Assembly (NCBI GenBank): GCA_947044405.1
Contig: CAMRHE010000011.1
Location: forward strand, 9,054,001-9,118,000
Length of the DNA stretch: 64,000 nt
DNA from: Leptodactylus fallax
Lineage: Eukaryota > Chordata > Amphibia > Anura > Leptodactylidae
Reading direction: 5' to 3'
Below the pieces are notes generated by a model that was given only the letters and a program-made list of their open reading frames with translations, made no database searches and was not told the origin of the DNA. This document shows, piece after piece, positions 10,660 through 20,844 of this stretch (its first letter is position 1; each line of letters begins with the position of its first letter). The position numbers were made by a program, and so were the translations under genes.

Positions 10660-10955
10660 TTACATCAGCAGGTGACTCTTATCCCATAAGTGCCAAAATA
10701 AAAATCCTGCCCTAATATCACTTCATACAGAAGGTTTTTTACCACGCCCACTTTGTGGGTGACACTTCCACACACAATCTCTATATGTACTTGAGCAACG
10801 GGATAGTTTTTTGTGTCCCCATGTACACACACGACTCCCATGCCCTGCCCTAGATCACATAAAACAGGGAACAGTTCGTCTCTGACAAGAGTTACCAGAC
10901 TCCCTGAGTCAAGTAGTGCAACTACTTTGGTGCCATTAACAGTAAGCTGATACCT
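10660..10955 (-). pseudogene. Gypsy aspartic protease domain
   Basis: The minus strand has an open stretch without an initiator Met that reads VVALLDSGSLVTLVRDEL (active-site D-S-G at about 10899-10916) and ends in YEVILGQDFYF, the second conserved element of retroelement aspartic proteases. The usual DTG/DSG is present, so the active site itself looks preserved. It is separated from gag by stops and a frame change near 10950, and from integrase by stops near 10660. It would have cleaved the Gag-Pol precursor. Confidence 0.78.
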
Positions 10956-11044
10956 TTAGGGTCTGTCCAGGTAAGTTGACATGGTGCTGCATACTGGGTG
11001 GGCAAACATAGAGCAGCATCAATCCAGACTACAGTCCATAGGTT

Positions 11045-11959
11045 CTGACTTTGCAGGACAATGTGCGGCAATATGTCCGGGAGCGTGACACTTCCAGCAG
11101 ACTATCTGGCGAGGCTGTGTTTTGGAACTTGCTTCCAGTTCTTCCGGCTTCTTGTATACGGGGATTGCCTCTGCTCCTTGGTTGACTGATACCACCTTTT
11201 ACTGGACTCAGGGGAAGTCTTGGTATTCAGCAGGGAAGTTTTCTCCCTAGTTGGACACAAGGCAAAATTCTCAGCAGTAGTATACCTCTCAAACAATTCA
11301 ACAAGGCTGTCTGCGTTGTCTGGATTTCCCAGGATAACCCAGCGCTGCAGTGGAGTAGGGAGAGTACTTAGATAGCGGTCCATTGTGACTCTTTCTACCA
11401 TCTGTTCTGGGGTAAGAGTCTCAGGCCGAAACCATTTGTGGACCAGGTGGAAAAGGTCATACATCTGAGACCGCGGCGGTTTTTCCTGAGAAAAGGACCA
11501 CTGCTGCACCCGCTGTGCCTGGACTGCCACACTGACCCCTAAACGAGCCAGTATCTCAGCTTTCAATTTACTGTAGTCCTTAGAGTCTTGAACAGTTAAA
11601 TCAAAATACGCCTTTTGCGGCTCGCCGATCAGGTAGGGAGCCAGTACCTCCGCCCACTGCTACCTAGGCAACTTTTCCCTATCTGCAATGCGTTCAAATA
11701 TGGTCAAGTAGGCCTCCACATTATCTTCAGCAGTCATTTTCTGTAACGTGGCATGTATTTTTTTCTGGACATAAGTGATAGGAGCAGCTAGAGGTACACT
11801 TTGCTGTGCCGCCACCATTTTCCTGAGCGCTGCCATTTGCTCCACCAGCAAGCGATTTGTCTGTTGCTGCTGCACATTAGAGTGCACCAACTGCTGGACC
11901 AACTTGTCCATAGCTCCACTATTGTCTTTTAGCACTGTAGCATCCTTCACCCAAGACAT
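11045..11959 (-). pseudogene. Gypsy gag with SCAN-like capsid and CCHC knuckle
   Basis: Gag begins most plausibly at the ATG at 11957-11959 (MSWVKDATVL). The N-terminal part has a Gln-rich helix (residues around QQLVHSNVQQQQ). One in-frame TAG interrupts it near 11658. The C-terminal capsid part at 11273-11464 reads KWFRPETLTPEQM, then YLSTLPTPLQRWV, then LVELFERY. This closely follows the SCAN domain pattern, in keeping with the published origin of SCAN from Gmr1-like gag. After a frameshift near 11105 comes a zinc knuckle, CWKCHAPGHIAAHC (CX2CX4HX4C), at about 11058-11093. The product would package element RNA. Confidence 0.8.
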
Positions 11960-12019
11960 GTACAGCTGAAAACTGTTAAGTTTGAAGGCTGTTGCCCCTA
12001 GCAACGACAATTCATGACT

Positions 12020-12032
12020 GCGTCCTCCACCA
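12020..12032 (-). promoter_or_regulatory. Candidate tRNA primer-binding site
   Basis: Just inside the LTR the minus strand reads TGGTGGAGGACGC. A TGG-initiated stretch next to the 5' LTR is where a tRNA 3' end primes reverse transcription. I cannot assign the tRNA. Confidence 0.4.
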
Positions 12033-12034
12033 TA

Positions 12035-12511
12035 TGTCAATGTGGGACCTTCCAGGGGCTGGTTACCAGGCAAGTAAGACACTGGAGGAGTGTGTGCAAG
12101 TTCACACTGGTGCTTTATTGGCAGGAGTTCACAGAGTCCATAACATAAATAGCTTCCAGCAGCATACGGCAACACAAAACAGAATGGCTTGTTTCAGCCA
12201 AGAGGCAGAAAGTCCAGCAACACAAAATAGTCTTTGAGACAGAAACAGTCCAGCAGGCTCACCAAGTTAGCAGTTTTGTCTCCACTTTCTGTCCTCCACA
12301 CAGGCAGTGTGTTCATGGCTCAGAACCACCATCAGAAGAGAGACACACCCTCCTACTGGTCAGCGTTAAGGCTTCAACCTGGCTCTAAAAAAAAACCAGG
12401 ATCAGAACTTTGAGCCCAGGTCTGTAATCACACCCAAACCCTGGACATAGATTCCAGTCCATTACTTAGTGGAGAGGAGCCACCTTAGTGGGAGGTATCT
12501 TCCCTCCACAA
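12035..12511 (-). mobile_element. 5' LTR of the Gmr1-like element
   Basis: On the minus strand it starts TGTGGAGGGAAG and ends near ACATTGACA, giving 477 bp with TG..CA ends. The complement of AATAAA lies near 12115, 80 bp before the inner end, as expected for a polyadenylation signal in R. Because the other LTR is missing, the edges cannot be confirmed by comparison. Confidence 0.6.
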
Positions 12512-12534
12512 TCTTTCCCTCTGCCTGCCAACAA

Positions 12535-12667
12535 TAGGAAAGGGGCATTTTTCTAGCTTTACTCACATATTAATTTTTCAACACACTTTATTTATTTTTA
12601 CATTTTTTTTTTTTTTTATGTCTCACTAGTGGACTTTAATTAGTGATGCTACTGGTTCAATAGTATA
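12535..12667 (+). repeat. R2 anuran repeat, left part split by Tc1 insertion
   Basis: The T-rich phrase CACTTTATTTATTTTT plus the T-run and CACTAGTGGAC matches the middle of the R2 copy at 2100-2190. It resumes at 14237 after the Tc1 element. Confidence 0.55.
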
Positions 12668-14234
12668 CAGTCATGGCCAAAAGTTTTGAGAATGATACAA
12701 ATATAAATTTTTACAAAGTCTACTGCTTCAGTTTTTCTAATGGCAATTTGCATATACTCCAGAATGTTATAAAGAGTGATCAGCTTAACAGCAATTACTT
12801 GCAAAGTCAATATTTGCCTAGAAAATGAACTTTATCCCCCAAAACACATTTCAACATCATTGCAGCCCTGCCTTAAAAGGACCACCTAACATCATTTCAG
12901 TGATTGCTCCATTAACACAGGTGTGGGTGTTGATGAGGACAGGGCTGGAGATCAATCTGTCATGATTAAGTAAGAATGACACCACTGGACACTTTAAAAG
13001 GAGGCTGGTGCTTGCCATCATTGTTTCTCTTCTGTTAACCATGGTTATCTCTAAAGAAACACGTGCAGTCATCATTGCACTGCACAAAAATGGCCTAACT
13101 GGGAAGAGTATTGCAGCTACAAAGATTGCACCTCAGTCAACAATCTATCGCATCATCAAGAACTTCAAGGAGAGAGGTTCCATTGGTGCCAAAAAGGCTC
13201 CAGGGCGCCCAAGAAAGAACTGCAAGCGGCAGGACCGTCTCTTAAAAGTGTTTCAGCTGCGGGATCGGGCTACCAGCAGTGCAGAGCTTGCTGAGGAATG
13301 GCAGCAGGCAGGTGTGAGTGCATCTGCACGCACTGTGAGGCGGAGACTCTTGGAGCAAGGCCTGGTCTCAAGGAGGGCAGCAAAGAAGCCACTTCTCTCC
13401 AGAAAAAACATCAGGGACAGACTGATATTCTGCAAAAGGTACAGGGAGTGGACTGCTGAGGACTGGGGTAAAGTCATTTTCTCTGATGAATCCCCTTTTC
13501 GATTGTTTGGAACATCTGGAAAACAGTTTATTCGGAGAAGAAGAGGTGAGCGCTACCACCAGTCTTGTCTCATGCCAACTGTAAAGCATCCTGAAACCAT
13601 TCATGTGTGGGGTTGCTTCTCAGCCAAGGGAATCAGCTCTCTCACAGTCTTGCCTAAAAACACAGCCATGAATAAAGAATGGTACCAGAATGTCCTCCAA
13701 GAGCAACTTCTCCCAACCGTCCAAGAGCAGTTTGGCGCTCAACAATGCCTTTTCCAGCATGATGGAGCACCTTGCCAAAAAGCAAAGGTGATAACTAAAT
13801 GGCTCAGGGAACAAAACATAGAGATTTTGGGTCCATGGCCTGGAAACTCCCCAGATCTTAATCCCATTGAGAACTTGTGGTCAATCATCAAGAGACGGGT
13901 GGACAAACAAAAACCAACAAATTCAGACAAAATTAAAGCATTGATTCTGCAAGAATGGACTGCTATCAGTCAGGATTTGGTCCAGAAGTTGATTGAGAGC
14001 ATACCAGGGAGAATTGCAGAGGTCCTGAAGAAGAAGGGTCAACACTGCAAATATTGACTTGCTGCATTAACTCATTCTAACTGTCAATATAAGCTTCTGT
14101 TACTCATAATATGAATGCAATTATATTTCTGTATGTGATAAAAACATCTGACAAACACACATAAAAACCAGAGGGCAGCAGATCATGTGAAAATATAATA
14201 TTTGTGTCATTCTCAAAACTTTTGGCCATGACTG
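12668..14234 (+). mobile_element. Tc1-like transposon, family II (apparently intact)
   Basis: TA target duplications lie at 12666-12667 and 14235-14236. The inverted repeats begin CAGTCATGGCCAAAAGTTTT and run about 38 bp with one mismatch. Length is 1567 bp. It contains one full-length, uninterrupted transposase frame. It sits inside an R2 repeat, whose two halves resume on either side. Confidence 0.95.
13041..14057 (+). CDS. Tc1/mariner transposase, intact, DD35E spacing
   Basis: This encodes a 338-residue cut-and-paste transposase acting in the nucleus at TA sites. I choose the ATG at 13041 because its context is ACCATGG and because family members start close to this point. An upstream in-frame ATG at 13008 would add 11 hydrophobic residues that do not fit the family. 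Residues 1-50 form the first helix-turn-helix, followed by a GRPR motif at 55-58 and a second helix-turn-helix with Arg-rich RTVRRRLLEQ. The catalytic triad is Asp149 (IFSDESPF), Asp241 (FQHDGAPC) and Glu277 (NPIENLW). By direct count 35 residues separate Asp241 and Glu277, not the 34 usual for Tc1. There are no stops or frameshifts. Confidence 0.93.
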   Translation: MVISKETRAVIIALHKNGLTGKSIAATKIAPQSTIYRIIKNFKERGSIGAKKAPGRPRKNCKRQDRLLKVFQLRDRATSSAELAEEWQQAGVSASARTVRRRLLEQGLVSRRAAKKPLLSRKNIRDRLIFCKRYREWTAEDWGKVIFSDESPFRLFGTSGKQFIRRRRGERYHQSCLMPTVKHPETIHVWGCFSAKGISSLTVLPKNTAMNKEWYQNVLQEQLLPTVQEQFGAQQCLFQHDGAPCQKAKVITKWLREQNIEILGPWPGNSPDLNPIENLWSIIKRRVDKQKPTNSDKIKALILQEWTAISQDLVQKLIESIPGRIAEVLKKKGQHCKY

Positions 14235-14236
14235 TA

Positions 14237-15224
<988 letters not shown>

Positions 15225-15226
15225 TA

Positions 15227-15790
15227 ATGGAACAGGGTGTTAGCTGTCAGTTACAGCTAATAAACACTCAGGAAGGCAGTGAACGGATAGCAGACACAGG
15301 ACATTACTACAGTCAAATGCCCTATGAACTTGGCATCTAGGACGTACTGTTACATCCTGCATCACTATGGGGTTAAATATGACAAAACTGTGTTGTAATT
15401 CTCATACTCCTAAGATTGTCTAACTCTATTGCAAACTTTGTAGCACTCAGTACTCTGTGTCATGCAGTGAGATGACTAACACATCCATCTCCTACATCCA
15501 CCATCACTGAAATGCTCATGTTCAAGCCCACAGCACCTTATATAGTATATATGACATCAGCAAGGTAAGGTATCCACCTGTCACTAACTATTGGCCGAGA
15601 GGTTGTCAGCTGATATCAGGTGGTGCTACAATGTCTCAGTGACTCACAAGACACATGTCTCTTCTGTATTTTCTCTGTGCAATACATGTGGCAGTGCCCA
15701 TTTTAGTTTGTCCTAGACTTCGCTATTTATTTGAGTCGATCCCAGCTTGTGACAATTTGGTTTGCCCATCTCTAGTGACAAGATATTAGT
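15227..15790. repeat. R2 repeat end, then other interspersed repeat sequence
   Basis: The part to about 15390 (GACGTACTGTTACATCCTGC..GGGGTTAA) looks like the distal end of an R2-type repeat. From 15560 to 15790 phrases such as GAGTCGATCCCAGCTTGTGACAATTTGG resemble another dispersed anuran repeat. There is no coding region. Confidence 0.4.
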
Positions 15791-16340
15791 AATACACACA
15801 AATATGATAGATAGCATATGTTTGACCATCCAAGGAGCAGGAGTTTGAATTGCAGCCTTTAACAACTTTTGTTAGCATATGTACCACAAGAAAACCAAGA
15901 AAAAGAATACCCATAAATTGCACAAATCCACAATAAAGAAGATATCATATGTATTTAGCAAATATCAAGACAGACGTACTCCAAAAGGGCATAAAAAATA
16001 CCTAAAAACGTGACATAAGGTCCATACTAGGCTAATTCAACATTCAAACTCAGCCATCCAAAAATAATGTAATGAATTATACATACAAGTCGTTCATTTC
16101 AGGCATATTATTACTTTCCACCACTTGGGATTTTTGTTTGCTTGTCACACAACACCTATTTTGGTGTTTGCCATAGGATTCACTTTGTTATTTACTTTTA
16201 TATCCTTTATATGTGTTGGGGCCACATTGTATTGTGTGGAGTTAAGGGCTTTATAGTATATTATGTGGATACTGGTGTAATTATATTTTGTGGTGGTTGA
16301 GGGGATTATATTGTGTGAGAATGGGTGTATTATACTGTGA
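15791..16340. other. AT-rich sequence, no gene seen
   Basis: Low-complexity AT-rich sequence leading into the hammerhead-like repeat. Phrases of the type TTATATTGTGTG recur around 16220-16340. I see no gene. Confidence 0.45.
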
Positions 16341-16430
16341 GTAGACACCATGTCTGATGAAGGGAGCAAGTACTCCCGAAAGCTAACCATCAAATATACT
16401 CAGTTAGCTAAGTACAGTAGTGGAGATCTT
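16341..16430 (+). ncRNA. Hammerhead-ribozyme-like motif, copy 1 (Penelope-type repeat)
   Basis: The sequence has the hammerhead core order. CTGATGA is at 16354-16360. A stem-loop follows (GGGAG/CTCCC, 5 bp, 6-nt loop), then GAAA at 16378-16381. A second stem GCTAAC/GTTAGC (6 bp, 16382-16387 and 16403-16408) is closed by an A-U pair, with TA at 16409-16410 where cleavage would follow. One extra A lies before the first stem, and pairing for stem I is poor. Penelope-like retroelements are known to carry hammerhead motifs in their terminal repeats. Activity is unproven. Confidence 0.5.
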
Positions 16431-16930
16431 TATGAAAGTCTTGTCTAAAAGTGGGTCCTGCTTTCATAAAATTTGGGAACAACTGCTATAGTGAATACAT
16501 ACATATTCTATCACTTTTTCACTTTTCTATGTTGAACATTTATAGAAATTTAACAGTGGCATAACTAATGTCTTGTGGACCCTGGTGCAAACTTTGACTG
16601 GGGCCCTTTATACCCTTCCTACATCTTATTCTTGATAGCAACAGTTATGGGTGCTGCAGATACTTGAAAGGTATACATCTATAGTACCTATAACCACATG
16701 ATTATCAAGAATACAGTGAGTGAGCAGCGCAGGGCCCGGCATGTAAACAATGCTACAAGCTCCAGGATCTGTGGGAGCTGATCTGTGGGAGTCCTAACAG
16801 TCTAAAATCTAAGAGTTCGGTAGGGGGTTCAACATCTGGGACCCCTGCTGATCAGCTGTTTGAAGAGATCATAGTACGTTTGCGAGCTCTGTGACCCCCT
16901 CACTTTCATTATCGCACAGTATTTGTTTTA

Positions 16931-18071
16931 CAGTGGGGAAAAAAAAGTATTTAGTCAGCCACCAATTGTGCAAGTTCTCCCACTTAAAAAGATTGCCCTG
17001 GTGGTGTGCTTGGGATCATTGTCATGCTGAAAGACCCAGCCACGTATCATCTTCAATGCCCTTGCTGATGGAAGGAGGTTTGCACTCAAAATCTCACCAT
17101 ACATGGCCCCATTCATTCTTTCATGTATACGGATCAGTCGTTTCTGGTCCCTTTGCAGAGAAACAGCCCCAACTCATTATGTTGCCACCCCCATGCTTCA
17201 CAGTAGCTATGGTGTTCTTTGAATGCAACTCAGCATTCACTCTCCTCCAAACACGATGAGTTGTGTTTCTACCAAACATTTCTACTTTGGTTTCATCTGA
17301 CCATATGACATTTTCCAAATACTCTTCTAGAACATCCTAATGGTCTCTAGAAATCTTCAGTCAGGCCCGGATATGTACTGGCTTAAGCAGGGGGACACGT
17401 CTCCCCTGAGTCCCTGGCAGCGTAGTGTGTTACTGATGGTAGCCTTTGTTACGTTAGTCCCAGCTTTCTGCAGGTCATTCACTAGGTCCCCCCATTTGGT
17501 TCTGAGACTTTTGCTCATCGTTCTTGTGATCATTTTGACCCCACGGGGTGAGATCTTGCATGGAGCCCCTGATCGAGGGAGATTATCAGTGGTCTGGTAT
17601 GTCTTCCATTTTCTAATTACTGCTCCCTCAGTTGATTGCTTCACACCAAGATGCTTGCCTATTGCATATTCAGTCTTCCCAGCCTGGTGCAGGTCTAAAA
17701 TTTTGTTTCTGGTGTACTTCCACAGCTCTTTGATCTTCACCATAGTGGAGTTTGGAGTGTGACTGTTTGAGGTTGTGGACAGGTGTCTTTTATACTGATA
17801 ACAATTTCAAACAGGTGCCATTACTAGTTACAGGTCTGTGAGAGCCAGAAATCTTGCTTGTTTGTACAGTAGGTGACCAAATATTTATTTTCCACCATAA
17901 TTTGCAAATAAATTCTTAAAAAATCAGACAATGTGATTTTCTGGATTTGTTTTCTCATTATGTCTCTCATAGTTGAGGTCTACCTATGATGTCAATTACA
18001 GGCCTCTCTCATCTTTTTAAGTGGAAGAACTTGAACATTTGGTGGCTGACTAAATACTTTTTTCCCCATTG
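16931..18071 (-). mobile_element. Tc1-like transposon, family I, copy B (internally deleted)
   Basis: TA flanks lie at 16929-16930 and 18072-18073. The left end is identical in type to copy A (CAGTGGGGAAAAAAAAGT) and the right end carries one change (CCCCATTG). Compared with copy A it lacks about 415 bp corresponding to 3784-4200. The junction at 16992 has 2-bp microhomology (AT). The deletion removes the C-terminal third of the transposase, including the catalytic Glu. Confidence 0.92.
17000..17743 (-). pseudogene. Tc1-like transposase pseudogene (family I, copy B)
   Basis: The first 100 or so residues remain open (17357-17743): MVKIKELWKYTRNKILDL, the first helix-turn-helix, then [12 protein letters not shown] and the second helix-turn-helix LVNDLQKAGTNVTKA. 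A small deletion near 17405 then shifts the frame. The rest ([10 protein letters not shown] with the first catalytic Asp) lies in another frame at 17121-17318. The part after the second Asp is gone. What remains openly encoded is essentially the DNA-binding domain. Confidence 0.88.
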
Positions 18072-18372
18072 TATAATGACCATGCAATATAATTAGACCA
18101 TGTAATATTTCGCATCAGATGAAGTGCAATGTAAATACTGAAGGGGCCCCAGACAGTGTTATAAGCTTCCCGGAAGCCCCCACTCCGTATAATGCTCCAC
18201 AATGGCCCCACAAAGTATAATATGCTCCCCAGAGTCCCCACTGAGGAGTATAGTGGTCAAGGAAACAGGCTTTCCCCAATTGCTATTATGGTTGTGCAGG
18301 GCCCCGGCCATCTCCAGCTGGCACAGCAATTGCACCCTCTGTGACCACAGTCTTTACGCCACTGAATGTTAA

Positions 18373-20224
18373 CATTGCTGAGGCTTTTATTTTTATTACC
18401 CAAGCTTTTTTGAGTTATCATTGAGTCATGTGTCATCATTTCTCTTTTTTTTTGGTTATTTATATGTGTTAGATTATGGACAATTTGTTTTTGGTTTTTC
18501 CATTATATTGGTTTATAAAACTTGTGTCATGTTTTTACATTTTTTATGCCTTTTTGGGATGTGTCTGTCTCTTGATTTAATAAATTAATTTGTTACACTT
18601 CTTCTATTGTGTGTCATCTTTTTTTGGCATTCTCTTGGTAGATATGTAGTTTTGACACAGGTAGAGTGCTACCATGTTTTAGCTCTATTGCAGTGTCCAT
18701 TATTTGAGTTATTTGTCTTTTTTATGATATTGTGTTGATTTGGTTTCAAGACAAATTGGAATCTGTAACAAACTGATCATTTAAGTGTGGATACAGCTGT
18801 ATGTTTCATAGATGTTAGTGGGCTGGTGCCAATAAATCTTTCTCTACAGTGGTAAATATATAGCCCCTACCACTCTGCTTCATAGCCCCATTTGTTTGAC
18901 TTGACACAATTTGAAACACTACTTCCTACAGTTCACATATTGATAGTTTATCCATTGGTAATTAATATGTGTTCCTGGAAACCTCTTACAGTCTGCACCT
19001 TAATGTATAGTGATGTTTAAGTCACTTTGTGTATTTTCAGTAGTATCAGAATTAATTAATAAAAGCATCACTGTATCAACACTAGCTATTTTTTATTTCT
19101 TCTTTCTCTTTTATAACTGTATGTGTTAATTCATTTGCATATGATGTTACTCTGTACAAGTATTTTGTAACCATTTGTGTAAAATTGACTTAGACATTAA
19201 GATCTTCAGTGTAAGGTTAGTAATATAAATTACTTCTGACGCTTGTTTTGTTTTACCAATTTACAAATCACTAGTCCAACTGCAAATAGATCATTATGTA
19301 CAATTTTGCACAACAAAGTAAACTACAAGAACATATTGATATTACTTTTTCATCTGTCCCAAAAGTAAACAAATAGTTTTTTAAATTAGAGTGAATGTAG
19401 ATGGTGGGTGCTCCATTTACACCAGTCATTCTATCGCCACTTATTTTTTTTTATTTTGTTTTCATTTATGACCTGGAAAACCCCTTTAATTAGGAAACAC
19501 ACTGGGGGCATTATTATTAAGGATCACTATTTAAAGGGGCACAGGGACATTACTAATTTAAAGATGCACTTGGGAGATTTATTCATTCTGTGGGGTATAT
19601 CATATATTTTATAATTTGGGATAGCAGCAGGATGGGGACATTTGTGTAGGTTAAGAAAATGTGTGTTGAGTGTCTGGAAAGGTAAGGAGCCAAAGTTGTC
19701 TGTGTTGCAAACTTCACAGACAAAAGTCAAAGCAGGAAGTAGTGGTCATGGTGGTCCAGATAAAAGAGACAGTAAATGTGAAAGATTACAGTCAGAGACG
19801 TCACTTATAAGTCACTAAATGTAACTACACTATATTCACTTAAATGGTCTGTAGACACTTACGTTGAACCAATATATACCGCTATACGGTCACCACATAG
19901 TGATAATATTGGTATACCTGAGTTGGACTTGTTTTCTCCTCATGTGCTGAACCCCTACCTATGCTTCTGTTTGGCTGCAATACTACCTAATAATTAACTG
20001 ACATTTACACTTTATTTAGAACAGACATATAAGCATACACAGCATGCATTTGTACCACATAGAAATGTATTTGTACAACAAATCACAGTGATTGCAAGGT
20101 TAAATGAGACAGATGAACCCCAGATTTATAAAAAATTAATAGGGCAAGGAGAGTTTAGATGCTAAAAAGTAGATTTATCATAAAAAATGCATCAGGATTA
20201 GTTGTAATTACATGTCAAAAGTAG
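18373..20224. other. AT-rich sequence, no gene seen
   Basis: About 1.85 kb of mainly AT-rich sequence with only short random frames. A short ACCTGGAAAACCCCTTTAAT phrase near 19470 is the kind of end seen on the TTAA-flanked foldback repeats elsewhere in the window. Confidence 0.45.
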
Positions 20225-20640
20225 GTCAGAAAAGGCTCTCAGCCACGCCTTTGGGTGGTGACACGTAACTCCAGAGGGGCTGGAGCATCCTGCAGGAAGC
20301 AGGAAATGGTAGTGGACCAGCGAGGACAGAGAGAGAGGCTCTGTCCCACAGGGCTGGCGTCCACAGGAGTGGACCAGCGAGGACAGAGAGAGAGGCTCTG
20401 TCCCACAGGGCTGGCGTCCACAGAGGACTGTTGCTGGAGCTGAGCAATAGTCAGGACAGTTAGGGGCTCAAGGAGTGAGTTAGGCCCTAACTGTGGCATA
20501 GGTTTTTTGTTGTTTTGCTGTGTTGCAGTTAAGCTGAATAAAGCCACTTTTATTTACACTTGGACCGTCTGAAAGCTATCTTTCCGGCGCCCAGTACCAC
20601 GAACCACCGCTGTCCGGACCAGGAGTCTGCCGCCATTTTG
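20225..20640 (+). mobile_element. Probable LTR fragment with internal tandem duplication
   Basis: AATAAA near 20538 is followed within about 100 bp by a GC-richer end, and upstream lies a U3-like segment containing a perfect tandem duplication. There is no adjacent gag or pol, so this would be a solo or truncated LTR. I cannot define the ends or the family. Confidence 0.4.
20311..20423 (+). repeat. 57-bp perfect tandem duplication
   Basis: The unit begins AGTGGACCAGCGAGGACAGA and ends GGCGTCCACAG. Copies are at 20311-20367 and 20368-20423. They are identical apart from the last base or two, so the duplication is recent or homogenised. It makes a matching 19-residue repeat in two reverse frames, which is a by-product rather than protein. 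Confidence 0.9.
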
Positions 20641-20726
20641 AGTTTAATTCCCCAAATTATCACACTACCCATTGTCTGTGTTGTGAATTTTACCCTTCTA
20701 AGGTTTTTTTTTTTTTTTTTTTTAGC

Positions 20727-20832
20727 ATATTGCAATAATAGGGCAGATTTATTAAGACTGGCATTTTGTACACCAGTCTTAATAAATGGCCCGACAGGCA
20801 CAAGACACAACTGATTTATCAAGATTCCTGCC
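20727..20832. repeat. Anuran foldback repeat half (AATAAAT/ATTTATT type)
   Basis: GATTTATTAAGACTGGCATTTTGTACACCAGTCTTAATAAAT forms an inverted repeat, and related phrases recur at 21270-21565 and 24660-24870. The Penelope-like insertion at 20845 interrupts it. A 20-odd-base T-run lies at 20704. Confidence 0.45.
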
Positions 20833-20844
20833 TCTGTATAAATC

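Larger units (their letters stand above)
9262..12511 (-). mobile_element. Ty3/gypsy retrotransposon, Gmr1-like, 5' LTR to integrase
   Basis: On the minus strand the order is LTR (12511-12035), a primer-binding-like site, gag (11959 to about 11045), protease (about 10950-10690), then integrase (10657-9262). Protease is followed directly by integrase, with no reverse transcriptase between. That is the copia-like order described for the Gmr1-like group of Ty3/gypsy elements. The RT/RNase H and 3' LTR that should follow are absent: the element ends near 9262 against another repeat. Each coding part carries at least one stop or frameshift. Confidence 0.82.
16554..18364. mobile_element. hAT-type non-autonomous element, hosting a Tc1 copy
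   Basis: The ends are CAGTGGCATAAC on the left and the complement of CAGTGGCGTAAA on the right. Flanking 8-mers AAATTTAA (16546-16553) and AATGTTAA (18365-18372) agree at 6 of 8 positions, as expected for an old hAT target duplication. Removing the Tc1 at 16931-18071 leaves about 670 bp with no coding sequence. The right part contains a minisatellite-like segment (complement of GCATTATACTTTGTGGGGCC) at about 18130-18250. Confidence 0.6.

Noticed and set aside
10657..10700. Internal deletion of RT between protease and integrase
   Set aside because: The linker and integrase start resemble the known Gmr1-like order, so missing RT at this point is expected.
13008..13040. Upstream ATG as the transposase start
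   Set aside because: It would add 11 hydrophobic residues not seen in Tc1 transposases. The ATG at 13041 has ACCATGG context and fits the family.
16559..16575. tRNA-like or other small RNA genes across the window
   Set aside because: I looked for B-box-like GGTTCGAATCC phrases and cloverleaf symmetry and saw none I could defend by eye.
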